Assembly (NCBI GenBank): GCA_041671045.1
Contig: JBAZCF010000004.1
Span: forward strand, 124,001-188,000
DNA: 64,000 nt
Direction: 5' to 3'
Source of the DNA: Parachlamydiales bacterium
GTDB taxonomy: Bacteria; Chlamydiota; Chlamydiia; Chlamydiales; JABDDJ01
This document shows positions 8,843 to 16,190 of this stretch, piece by piece. How positions within the stretch are numbered: position 1 is the first letter of the stretch; every line of letters starts with the position of its first letter. The notes under the pieces are model-generated. The model made no database searches, was not told the DNA's origin, and worked only from the letters and a program-made list of their open reading frames with translations. Position numbers and translations under genes: made by a program.

Positions 8843-8856
8843 TAAAGTTAACTTTA
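8843..8856. promoter_or_regulatory. 14-bp perfect palindrome between divergent metK and the 8880 gene, possible operator
   Basis: TAAAGTTAACTTTA is a perfect palindrome in the 53-bp space between the two divergent start codons. A TATAAT (8855-8860) overlaps its right edge and could be the -10 box of the plus-strand gene. A dimeric repressor bound here could control both genes, but an AT-rich palindrome of this size can also arise by chance. Confidence 0.3.
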
Positions 8857-8879
8857 TAATATTCATTGGATATTTCTCT

Positions 8880-9302
8880 ATGTTCATCATCGTTCTTTTA
8901 ACTTCTACCGTATTGAGTTTCTCTGAAATTGAGCATACTCCCCCCAAAGAATTAACGGAGATATACAGTGGACAAAAAGTCGCTGTTAGGGGATTTCCTT
9001 ATGCGACAGAACAGGGGGAGTGGATACTTTCAGATGAACCCAACTTACGCTCTTGCTGTGTAGGAAAGGGCCCAAAAGCAGCTAAACAAATCGTCTTACA
9101 AGAAAATGCTAAACAATTCACAACTTTTCAAGTGATAGAAGTGGAAGGTCTTTTAGCCGAGAGAGATAATCGCCTTGTCTTGCAGGACTGGAATACCGTA
9201 AATCCAAAAGGGGCCATCGCCTGGGGGTTCTATGCGCTTCTTATGCTTTCAGTCTTGGCAGGATTTCTTGGCCGTAAAGCCTTTCAATGGTATCGACGAT
9301 AG
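8880..9302 (+). CDS. Small exported or membrane-anchored protein of unknown function
   Basis: A 140-residue protein not recognised as a named family. It has a hydrophobic N-terminus (MFIIVLLTSTVLSFS) like a signal peptide, a middle part with two short beta stretches (KVAVRGFPYA and FQVIEVEGLL) reminiscent of an OB-type barrel, a CC pair at about 59-60, and a C-terminal membrane helix (AWGFYALLMLSVLAGFLG) followed by basic residues. It is likely anchored with most of the chain outside the cytoplasm. Its 3' end overlaps the convergent riboflavin synthase gene by 62 bp. Confidence 0.7.
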   Translation: MFIIVLLTSTVLSFSEIEHTPPKELTEIYSGQKVAVRGFPYATEQGEWILSDEPNLRSCCVGKGPKAAKQIVLQENAKQFTTFQVIEVEGLLAERDNRLVLQDWNTVNPKGAIAWGFYALLMLSVLAGFLGRKAFQWYRR

Positions 9303-9870
9303 TCTGTGTTTGCGAGTCTAATTCAAGATTAATGCTATCACCCGCCTTCTTTTTACCTAAAGTTGTTCTCTGTAATGTTTCAGGAATCAAATGTACCGTA
9401 AACATGCCATTTCGAACGACATCGACCAAGGTTAAGCTCACGCCGTCTAGCGCTACGTAGCCTTTAGGAAGAAGATATTTAGTCCATTCTGCAGGGCAAG
9501 CGCAGGTTAAAATCGAATAGTCGGGGAAATCCCTTTTTTCTTTGATGGTCACTATGCCCCAAACATGCCCGGACAATAAGTGACCTCCTATTTCATCTCC
9601 GATAGTGGCAGATCTTTCAATATTGACCAAAATATGCGGTTGTAATTTGCCCAGGGTAGTGCGTTTTAAAGTTTCAGGAATGACATCAAATGTTACTGTT
9701 GTTTCTTCTATTGTAACTACTGTAAGGCACACTCCATCAACGGCAATGCTCGCGCCTAACTTTAATCCCTGGGAAAGGCTTAGGGGAAGTGAAATCGCTA
9801 TTTGTTTATTATTGACCATATCCTTTATATCATGGATTGGACACAAAGCACGAACGATTCCCGTAAACAT
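9241..9870 (-). CDS. ribE: Riboflavin synthase, alpha chain
   Basis: A 209-residue enzyme converting two 6,7-dimethyl-8-ribityllumazine molecules to riboflavin. It shows the expected internal duplication of lumazine-binding repeats. The first half has MFTGIVRA at the N-terminus, AVDGVCLTV and IPETLKRTTLG. The second has GGHLLSGHVWG, ALDGVSLTLVDV and IPETLQRTTLG. Length is normal. The ATG at 9870 gives the conserved MFTGIV start. The final 62 bp are shared with the convergent small exported protein gene, so the C-terminal ~20 residues are constrained by both frames. Confidence 0.95.
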   Translation of the reverse strand: MFTGIVRALCPIHDIKDMVNNKQIAISLPLSLSQGLKLGASIAVDGVCLTVVTIEETTVTFDVIPETLKRTTLGKLQPHILVNIERSATIGDEIGGHLLSGHVWGIVTIKEKRDFPDYSILTCACPAEWTKYLLPKGYVALDGVSLTLVDVVRNGMFTVHLIPETLQRTTLGKKKAGDSINLELDSQTQTIVDTIERLYGQEILPRLKA

Positions 9871-9998
9871 AATTCCCTTATTCTAAGCATTTAAAAACTA
9901 CACTTATAAGAAGATTTGCTAATTAAAATAAAGAGGTGTTTATAACGTCTCTGAAAAATTTGAATATAGATAAGTTTTTTATCACAATAAGGAAAAGT

Positions 9999-11426
9999 AT
10001 GGCAGATGCGTTAGGTAATTCATTTTTAAGTCTTTATTCTTCCTCAGATTCAACTTCATCCTATATCGAAAACTATGTACATGAAGACTCCATAGAAATC
10101 AGTGACACAGCTGCCGTCAAGCCGGCCCATTCCATCCAAGAGATGAATTTGTTTTATGAACGGGTGCAGGCGGCTAGTCGCTCCCTTTCAGACTCCTCCA
10201 TTGCTTCAATACCTAAACCTGTGATGGAGAAGCTTTATAGACTGCAACTCCTTTACAGTTCAAACACATCGGACGATGCCCTTGAAATGGCGCAATTTGC
10301 TGTTAAGCTGGAAAATGAACCCTTTATCCCCAAAGATAAAGCTTTAAACTTTGAAATCCTGCCTTCAGAGAGTTCCGATATATTGAAAGCCTTCGTAGAA
10401 TATTCCTATGACAAAAAGAAAAGGTTGAAACATCAGACCTACATTTTACGTCTACATGGGGTTGGTAAACACAAAAAAATGTACCAAGCCACCCACCTGC
10501 GCACCTATCAGCAAAAAGCAATTTTAATTCTAGATAAAAGTCAGATCTCTAAGAAAGAATTAGAAAATGAACTTGCTTTTCAGGATATTCTCAAAAAAGT
10601 TAAAGGATGTGTAACAGCAAAAAAGATATTTACAAACGATTCTTACGTTATATTAATGACAACTCTTTGTAATAAAGGAACTTTGGAAAGAGAGATCAAA
10701 TTAACCGGAGAATTATATGAAAGAAGAGTTTTGTTTGAGCTTTATATTTTAAGTGGTATCTTCGCACAAATGCACAATGAGAAAGTCCTTCATGGTGATA
10801 TTAAACCTGACAATATTATGTATACTAAGTCACACAAATATAACTTGATGGAACTCAAAGTCATCGATTTTGGATCTTCAAGGTTTATCACTAAAGAGGG
10901 TATCAACCAACCTCTGGGCGGTCCCGTATTATTCCTTCCCCCCGAAGCTACGAAAATTCGCATCAAAATATTAGAGCTTAAAGAATTGGAAGCTAACTTA
11001 GACAAACTGAAAAAAGCATTGGTCAGAAAAAATGCTTTGAAGCGATATAAATGTAAGTTAAGCAAAAAGAGAAGTGAAATTCAAAGAGCAAATGCTTTAA
11101 TTACTTCAAAACTAGATGTATATATGTTAGGGGAGACTTTTTATATGCGTATAAACGGGGGCAAACTACCTCCGGTCCAAGCTGAATTTGCAGCGAGAAT
11201 AAAACAAGGGACAGCCAGTGGAAAAGATGAAATTATTGAGATTTATTTAAACATGACGGGTAAAAATATGCCTTATAAAGAGCCCTCTCGCCGTAAGTTT
11301 TTACAACACCTGATTTGGAGAATGCTCCTGCCGGATCAGAACCGCCGTCCATCCATGCACCAAATCCACACAATGCTTTCAAAAAAGTATCCTTTTCTTG
11401 AAGCTGAGAGCATCAATTGGTACTAA
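9999..11426 (+). CDS. Eukaryotic-type Ser/Thr protein kinase homologue with WNK-like lysine placement
   Basis: A 475-residue protein. Residues 1-140 are Ser-rich and unassigned; about 148-475 form a protein-kinase fold. The catalytic loop is HGDIKPDN (265-272, a non-RD form), the metal motif is DFGSS (290-294), and PPEA (314-317) replaces APE. The beta-3 strand reads AILILDK where a standard kinase such as PKA has AMKILDK, so the usual catalytic Lys is Leu176. The glycine loop GVGKHKKMY (154-162) places Lys159 where WNK kinases carry their substitute lysine. A Lys-rich helical insert of about 40 residues separates PPEA from the KLDVYMLG helix. I chose ATG 9999 because AAGGA lies five bases upstream; an in-frame GTG at 9936 has no spaced ribosome-binding site. 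No membrane segment is seen. It may be a host-directed kinase. Confidence 0.85.
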   Translation: MADALGNSFLSLYSSSDSTSSYIENYVHEDSIEISDTAAVKPAHSIQEMNLFYERVQAASRSLSDSSIASIPKPVMEKLYRLQLLYSSNTSDDALEMAQFAVKLENEPFIPKDKALNFEILPSESSDILKAFVEYSYDKKKRLKHQTYILRLHGVGKHKKMYQATHLRTYQQKAILILDKSQISKKELENELAFQDILKKVKGCVTAKKIFTNDSYVILMTTLCNKGTLEREIKLTGELYERRVLFELYILSGIFAQMHNEKVLHGDIKPDNIMYTKSHKYNLMELKVIDFGSSRFITKEGINQPLGGPVLFLPPEATKIRIKILELKELEANLDKLKKALVRKNALKRYKCKLSKKRSEIQRANALITSKLDVYMLGETFYMRINGGKLPPVQAEFAARIKQGTASGKDEIIEIYLNMTGKNMPYKEPSRRKFLQHLIWRMLLPDQNRRPSMHQIHTMLSKKYPFLEAESINWY

Positions 11427-11431
11427 TTGCA

Positions 11432-12004
11432 CTAGAAGTGCATTCCTATTCCTAAGCCTGTTTTAAACCCACCTAGATCAACATGTGTTTGGTAGTTATT
11501 TGGTTGGTATAAATAATCAAAGAAAGTATCTAGAAATAGGTTGTCGGTAAAATAATAATAGAAGCCTGATTTCAATACCCCACCATAAACAAGTCTAGAG
11601 ACTTTTTCGGATTGGTTAAAAAGATGGTTTTTTAATTCTACCCGCGCAAAACTAGCCCCTAGCCCTAAATAAACACTTAATTGTTCCGATAATACGTAAG
11701 GAAGTTTGATTCCTAAACTCGTATTAGCAATGGAAATTCTAGTAGGATCATTCAACCCTATTGAATGGCCATGCTTGCTGAACCAATCAAAATTAACCCA
11801 TCCCTGAAAGCAATTGTAAACAGAGGTGGAAGCTTCCACTTGGAAAGAGGGGCCGACTGTTCCATAAATTTCTCTAAATCGTCCTGAGCTATGCCAAAAT
11901 GCGGCTGTACGAAATTCAATACTGTTTTGTGTTTCAGCGGATAATGGGAAGGACCCCATCCAAAATGAAAGAAGAAATAGAAGCTTAGTAGTGGTCTTAT
12001 TCAT
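11432..12004 (-). CDS. Predicted small outer-membrane beta-barrel protein
   Basis: A 190-residue protein with a signal peptide (MNKTTTKLLFLLSFWMGSFPLSA) and alternating hydrophobic/polar strands rich in Tyr, Phe and Gly. It ends in GLGIGMHF, a C-terminal Phe typical of outer-membrane barrels recognised by BamA. Length fits an eight-strand barrel. No named family was recognised. It starts inside the last 8 bp of the upstream beta-propeller/PKD gene, so the two are probably translated together, and it ends 5 bp from the convergent kinase-like gene. Confidence 0.75.
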   Translation of the reverse strand: MNKTTTKLLFLLSFWMGSFPLSAETQNSIEFRTAAFWHSSGRFREIYGTVGPSFQVEASTSVYNCFQGWVNFDWFSKHGHSIGLNDPTRISIANTSLGIKLPYVLSEQLSVYLGLGASFARVELKNHLFNQSEKVSRLVYGGVLKSGFYYYFTDNLFLDTFFDYLYQPNNYQTHVDLGGFKTGLGIGMHF

Positions 12005-13592
12005 TAATAATCCTTATGGAAACTGGTGTACTCACTAGATTAGCAGCATTTATAGCAAAAATTTTATAATGCGAGGCATCTTTTTTTGAACGGAGTAGGA
12101 TCTCATAAACGAGTGGAGAACTAGAAGGAATGACCGCCACTATTTGTCCATTCAGAGTGATCTGATAGAAAAGAACATCCCCTGAAGGGCTGGGATTCCA
12201 CGTTACCTCAAGCACATATTTCGTGCGGTTCAAAAACTTATTTTTGATGACGTTGCCCAGAAAGAGCCCAGGAGGAAGAGGGATAGGCGAGACAGGCGCA
12301 TCAGGTATTTGAATATTTTGGGTGACTGTAGCGCTAGGGCCCCCATTATTGCTTACAGATTGGCCTGTAAAGGTTTGTGTTGTAGAAGTCCCACCTGAAT
12401 TTGTCACAGTAAGAGTGACCGTGTAGGATCCGCCACCTAAATAGGTATGTTGAACCGGATTGGAAGTTGTTGTGATGATAGTGCCGTCACCAAAGTCCCA
12501 AACGTAACTTGCAATTGTCCCTACATTCGTTGTGGATGTAGATATAAAAGTTGTTGGAGATAAAGCTTGAGCCGGTGCTGCTACAAAAGAAGCGATAGGG
12601 GCTTGATCAGGGGTTATCGCTACAAAAGCCTGAAATCCGGTGACGCTCGTTTGAGTTATGTTGGTTGTGCCTACGGCTACAGTTGTAAAAGTATTGCTGT
12701 TGGCATGAGTGAAAACGGCTTTTTGACTATCTGGAGAAATCGCAACACCCTGCTGAGTATAATTTCCTGGAACGGTGTCAAACGGTATGTCCACGGTTGC
12801 ATAGCTTGACAAATTGAGGGCTGTTCCGTAATTCACATTCTCATTTGCTATATATGCCCACAATCCATTGGCAGAAACTGCAATATTAGTAGGCTGTGCA
12901 TTGGGGGTGATAGGAATCGTCTGAGAAACGGTTTGGGTCAGTAAATTTATTTCATAGACCTTATTATTTATCATGTCTGTGACGTAGGCCAATTGCCCGC
13001 TTGGCGCCAATGCAATACGTGTCGATCTGCCAGGCACGTTAATAGGAAGTCCAAATACATTCCCTGCGGTAGTCATACTTAGAATAGAGGATGTCTGTGT
13101 AAGATAGATTGTAGAACCGTCAGGCGATATAGCCACAGAATTGGACTGAATATTGGTAGAAATGGGAATTACCGTGTATGTACTGCTCGCTAGATCTAAT
13201 TTTAGAATTGTATAAACACTCGAATCATCGACCGCCGTAATATATGCTGTCGTCCCATCCGGTGTGATAGCAATACTAAAAGGGGTTTGAAGAACTCCAC
13301 CCTCATTGAGAGAAATAGTATTTATAACCGTTTGTGTTGCGAGATTCACCACGGTTACAGTGGAAACAACATTTTGGTTAATGACATAGAGTGTAGCGGC
13401 GTCGGGGGTGATAGCCAGTGCTTCACTGCGCCCACCTGAGATAGGTAGCCCTGCAGTTTCTGTGGTCACATCAAAAGTGATAACTTGAAAGTTAGATTTA
13501 TCTGCAGCGTAGGCAAACCAATCCGCCGCAGCTAAAGGAGTAAAAAATAAATATGCTGAAATGATGTATAAGGAGAATAGTTTAAACCTCAC
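11997..13592 (-). CDS. Exported YVTN-type beta-propeller protein with PKD and fibronectin-III-like domains
   Basis: A 531-residue secreted protein. After a signal peptide ending near PLAAADW, residues about 25-330 contain repeated blades of the form AITPDG.TAYI, AISPDGSTIYL and ALAPSGQLAYV, typical of YVTN/NHL-like propellers. Residues about 335-415 form a PKD domain (WDFGDGTIITT and HTYLGGGSYTVTLTVTN). The last ~100 residues resemble a fibronectin type III fold (VTWNPSPSGDVLFYQITLNG). Such architectures are usually cell-surface or secreted adhesive proteins. It overlaps the outer-membrane protein gene by 8 bp. Confidence 0.85.
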   Translation of the reverse strand: MRFKLFSLYIISAYLFFTPLAAADWFAYAADKSNFQVITFDVTTETAGLPISGGRSEALAITPDAATLYVINQNVVSTVTVVNLATQTVINTISLNEGGVLQTPFSIAITPDGTTAYITAVDDSSVYTILKLDLASSTYTVIPISTNIQSNSVAISPDGSTIYLTQTSSILSMTTAGNVFGLPINVPGRSTRIALAPSGQLAYVTDMINNKVYEINLLTQTVSQTIPITPNAQPTNIAVSANGLWAYIANENVNYGTALNLSSYATVDIPFDTVPGNYTQQGVAISPDSQKAVFTHANSNTFTTVAVGTTNITQTSVTGFQAFVAITPDQAPIASFVAAPAQALSPTTFISTSTTNVGTIASYVWDFGDGTIITTTSNPVQHTYLGGGSYTVTLTVTNSGGTSTTQTFTGQSVSNNGGPSATVTQNIQIPDAPVSPIPLPPGLFLGNVIKNKFLNRTKYVLEVTWNPSPSGDVLFYQITLNGQIVAVIPSSSPLVYEILLRSKKDASHYKIFAINAANLVSTPVSIRIINE

Positions 13593-13649
13593 AAAGCCCT
13601 TTATTAAATAAAATGATTGTTTGTTTTATAGCATTTTATGGAGAGGCCT

Positions 13650-13892
13650 TCAAGAGATTAGTGTGTTATTTTCTAGGCATGTTCTGTTGAAGTGTATTTG
13701 AATTTCAGAAATATTATATTTACTCATCCACTTCTCTTTGGAGGCTTCACAACGTGCCAAAGTTGCAGCATAGGAAGGATGTGCCTTCATCTTTCTGCCA
13801 GAGTGGCGAAGCATATCAGGCAGGTTGGGGAAACAATTATTATTGAGATTCAATTGCTCTAAGTTTGATAGTTTTTCGAGATCCTCAAAACA
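13650..13892 (-). pseudogene. Remnant of a leucine-rich-repeat protein gene
   Basis: Downstream of murI the minus strand keeps about 80 open codons after an in-frame TAA (13893-13895), with no ATG at the front. The first part reads as a canonical LRR unit: DLEKLSNLEQLNLNNN followed by CFPNLPDML, i.e. the L..L..L.L..N..F..LP pattern. The rest (HPSYAATLARCEASKEKWMSKYNI) looks like the C-terminal cap of such a protein. The 5' part is missing, so I read it as a decayed fragment. A short protein from an internal TTG (13853) cannot be excluded. Confidence 0.5.
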
Positions 13893-13905
13893 TTAAGATA
13901 TTAGA

Positions 13906-14700
13906 TTAATTATCTAAATGAATTAATTCTAAGGATTCAAGTTGGATCGATGATGGAAGAAATGTTTGCGCGAGTTTTTTAAAGCGACCAGGGTCGTCTG
14001 TCACGTAAAACTGCTGTTTTGAGCTTTTAAGCGATGTAGATTTCAGCTGTTGTTGGATAGCTTCTGCACAGCACTGGGCTGAGTCTACAATATGAACATG
14101 ACTTGGAAGTTGTTTGGAGATGGCTTTTCTGAGGAGTGGGTAGTGTGTACAGCCCAGGATGACAGTATCGCATTCAGCATCGAGAATAGGTTTCAAGTAT
14201 TCCTGAACCATTAAATGAGTGGCGGGGTGGTCCAGCAGCATTTCTTCTACCAAGGGGACGAATAACGGGCAAGCAACAGGGAGGATGTGCGCATGGGGCA
14301 GGAGTGTATGCAATGCTTTTTGGTAGCTGCCGGAACGTATAGTGGCATGGGTTCCAAGTACCCCGATGCATTGATTTTGAGTGAGGGTGCTGGCTTTGAA
14401 AGCGCTAGGATAAAGAACATCGATAACAGGTACCGGTAGCGAGTCTTTCCATTCTTGCGAGGTAAAGGATGAGGCTGTGTTGCAGGCAATCACGACCATT
14501 TTGACAGGGTGGTCTAATAGAAACTGGACGCATTGCCTGCTGTATTTTTCAATGGTTTGACAGCTTTTATCTCCGTAGGGCAGCCGTGCGGTGTCGCCAA
14601 AATACACTATCGATTCGTGGGGGAGGAGAGCGGCGACAGACCGCAGGACGATCAGTCCGCCGGCGCCCGAATCGAATATTCCTATCGGAAGGTCTTGCAT
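13906..14700 (-). CDS. murI: Glutamate racemase
   Basis: A 264-residue cytoplasmic enzyme interconverting L- and D-glutamate for peptidoglycan precursor synthesis. Family signatures are intact: GIFDSGAGGL at the N-terminus, YFGDTARLPYG, and the two catalytic cysteines in ACNTASS (about residue 73) and LGCTHYP (about residue 184). The start shares one base with the stop of the upstream LysM gene (TGATG), so it is translationally coupled to the pal cluster. Chlamydia has no murI and is reported to use DapF for D-glutamate. Confidence 0.95.
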   Translation of the reverse strand: MQDLPIGIFDSGAGGLIVLRSVAALLPHESIVYFGDTARLPYGDKSCQTIEKYSRQCVQFLLDHPVKMVVIACNTASSFTSQEWKDSLPVPVIDVLYPSAFKASTLTQNQCIGVLGTHATIRSGSYQKALHTLLPHAHILPVACPLFVPLVEEMLLDHPATHLMVQEYLKPILDAECDTVILGCTHYPLLRKAISKQLPSHVHIVDSAQCCAEAIQQQLKSTSLKSSKQQFYVTDDPGRFKKLAQTFLPSSIQLESLELIHLDN

Positions 14701-15398
14701 CAGAGTTTGGGAGGGATGATGAGGGTTTGACCGGCAATGATTTTATCGGAAGACAGTTTATTTTCTTCACGTAGGGCTTTGAGCGAGACTCCGAACTTGA
14801 CGGCTATTTTACCCAAGCTGTCACCCGGTTGTACTTGATAGCTATTGCTGTTGAGATCTTGGTTATTATTTACCACAGTAGGGCTGATGGGAGGGCCTTG
14901 CAAAGCTTCAGTGAGTGTTTGTAAGGCTATCTGCAGGTGGTTAATATTATTGCTCTGCAGTGCCATTGAAGATTCGTAGTTAGCGATCCTTTCGTGCAGG
15001 GCCATCAGAGCATTATTTTGCTTTTCCAGATGTTGTTTATAGGCTGCAACTTCTGTGGAAATGACTTGAAGGTTTTTCTCAATCAGAGTTAACCGTTGGT
15101 CTGCCGATCCTGACTTTTCCTTCATCCCTTCTTGGAGTAGCTTTTGGGAGTTTTTCAAGTCTTTGCGGATAGAATCGATGATATCTTCTTGGTTAGCCAG
15201 CTTTTCTTCCAGTACTCGCAGCTCTGATTCGTGGTTGCTGCTCATCCTTTTCAGATCCACAATATCACGGGCATCAGGAACTGTGGGCCGCTGGAATTGC
15301 TGTTGCTGCAATTGCTGCTGTTGCGGGAAGGAAGGAGCGCCCCAAAGGACGCTTCCTCCCATCAAGAAAAGTAAGAAAAGGTTTTTTCTAGCGCTCAT
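14700..15398 (-). CDS. Periplasmic coiled-coil protein with C-terminal LysM domain
   Basis: A 232-residue exported protein. The signal peptide ends near LWGAPS and is followed by a Gln-rich patch, a long coiled coil (about 45-150) and a LysM domain at about 188-231 (YQVQPGDSLGKIAVKFG ... AGQTLIIP). LysM binds peptidoglycan glycans. Position after tolB and pal matches the Chlamydia CT601 slot as I remember it; the coiled coil plus its place beside pal also suggests a CpoB-like envelope coordinator role, which is inference. It overlaps pal by 11 bp and murI by one. Confidence 0.85.
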   Translation of the reverse strand: MSARKNLFLLFLMGGSVLWGAPSFPQQQQLQQQQFQRPTVPDARDIVDLKRMSSNHESELRVLEEKLANQEDIIDSIRKDLKNSQKLLQEGMKEKSGSADQRLTLIEKNLQVISTEVAAYKQHLEKQNNALMALHERIANYESSMALQSNNINHLQIALQTLTEALQGPPISPTVVNNNQDLNSNSYQVQPGDSLGKIAVKFGVSLKALREENKLSSDKIIAGQTLIIPPKL

Positions 15399-16128
15399 AG
15401 ACTTTGAACTCGGCTCTGCGGTTTTGCGACCAAGCTTGTTCGTTATGCATTGTCACTAGAGGGCGTTCTACTCCGTAGGAAATAGTAAAAATATTGTCGG
15501 GGTTGACACCGTCTTCGATCAGGATATTTCTTACGGCATTAGCACGGCGTGCGCCTAAAGCTAGGTTATAGGCTTCAGCGCCTCTTTCATCGGTGTGTCC
15601 TTCAACGAAAATGTAGGTGTTGGGCCTAGATTTCATGAAGCTGGCGATGGATTGGATCGTGGATAGGTTCTCTTGCCCTTTAATCAGGTTGCTATTGTAG
15701 GAGAAGAGCACATTTCTGAAGATGTTGCGCAATACTCTATCCTGTGCGGGATCTTTAAAAGCGCTGATACCTGGCACTGGGCTGCCTGGATCACCTGGAG
15801 AGTCTTTTGGTGGAGGTGCAATATAGTCGCCCATTGCCAGTTCATCTCCGTAGTCATTGTCTTCGTAAGGGACATAATCTACAGGTTGTCTTTGCAGTTG
15901 GAAGGAGGTGCAGCACTCATCTTCCGGGCAGTAGAATTCGTCGCGAGAGCCGACTGCACGGGAGTGGGAGCTTTCTCCACCACAGAGTGAGCTGAATCCG
16001 CGGGTCATGTGACGGTAGCAGGAAGAGGTGTCATCCCAGACTTGTTCGCGGGAACGAGAGCAGGATGTCATTGTTAGTGCCGAAGCTGCCAGAGTGGCAA
16101 AGAGTATGCATTGACGGAATGTGAACAT
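15388..16128 (-). CDS. pal: Peptidoglycan-associated lipoprotein Pal
   Basis: A 246-residue lipoprotein. The signal peptide ends in a lipobox (ALTMTSC), so the mature protein starts at a lipidated Cys and sits in the outer membrane. Residues about 135-245 are an OmpA-like domain with the peptidoglycan-binding motif VEGHTDERGAEAYNLALGAR, including the Asp and Arg that contact diaminopimelate. The ~100-residue linker is longer and more Cys-containing (DECC, SLCGG) than in proteobacterial Pal, fitting the disulphide-rich chlamydial envelope. It lies 62 bp downstream of tolB. Confidence 0.95.
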   Translation of the reverse strand: MFTFRQCILFATLAASALTMTSCSRSREQVWDDTSSCYRHMTRGFSSLCGGESSHSRAVGSRDEFYCPEDECCTSFQLQRQPVDYVPYEDNDYGDELAMGDYIAPPPKDSPGDPGSPVPGISAFKDPAQDRVLRNIFRNVLFSYNSNLIKGQENLSTIQSIASFMKSRPNTYIFVEGHTDERGAEAYNLALGARRANAVRNILIEDGVNPDNIFTISYGVERPLVTMHNEQAWSQNRRAEFKVYER

Positions 16129-16190
16129 TGTAACCTCATTTAGGTAATATGCCGCATAGGGTGCGCCCTCTGCTGCTTAATAAAATTGTG

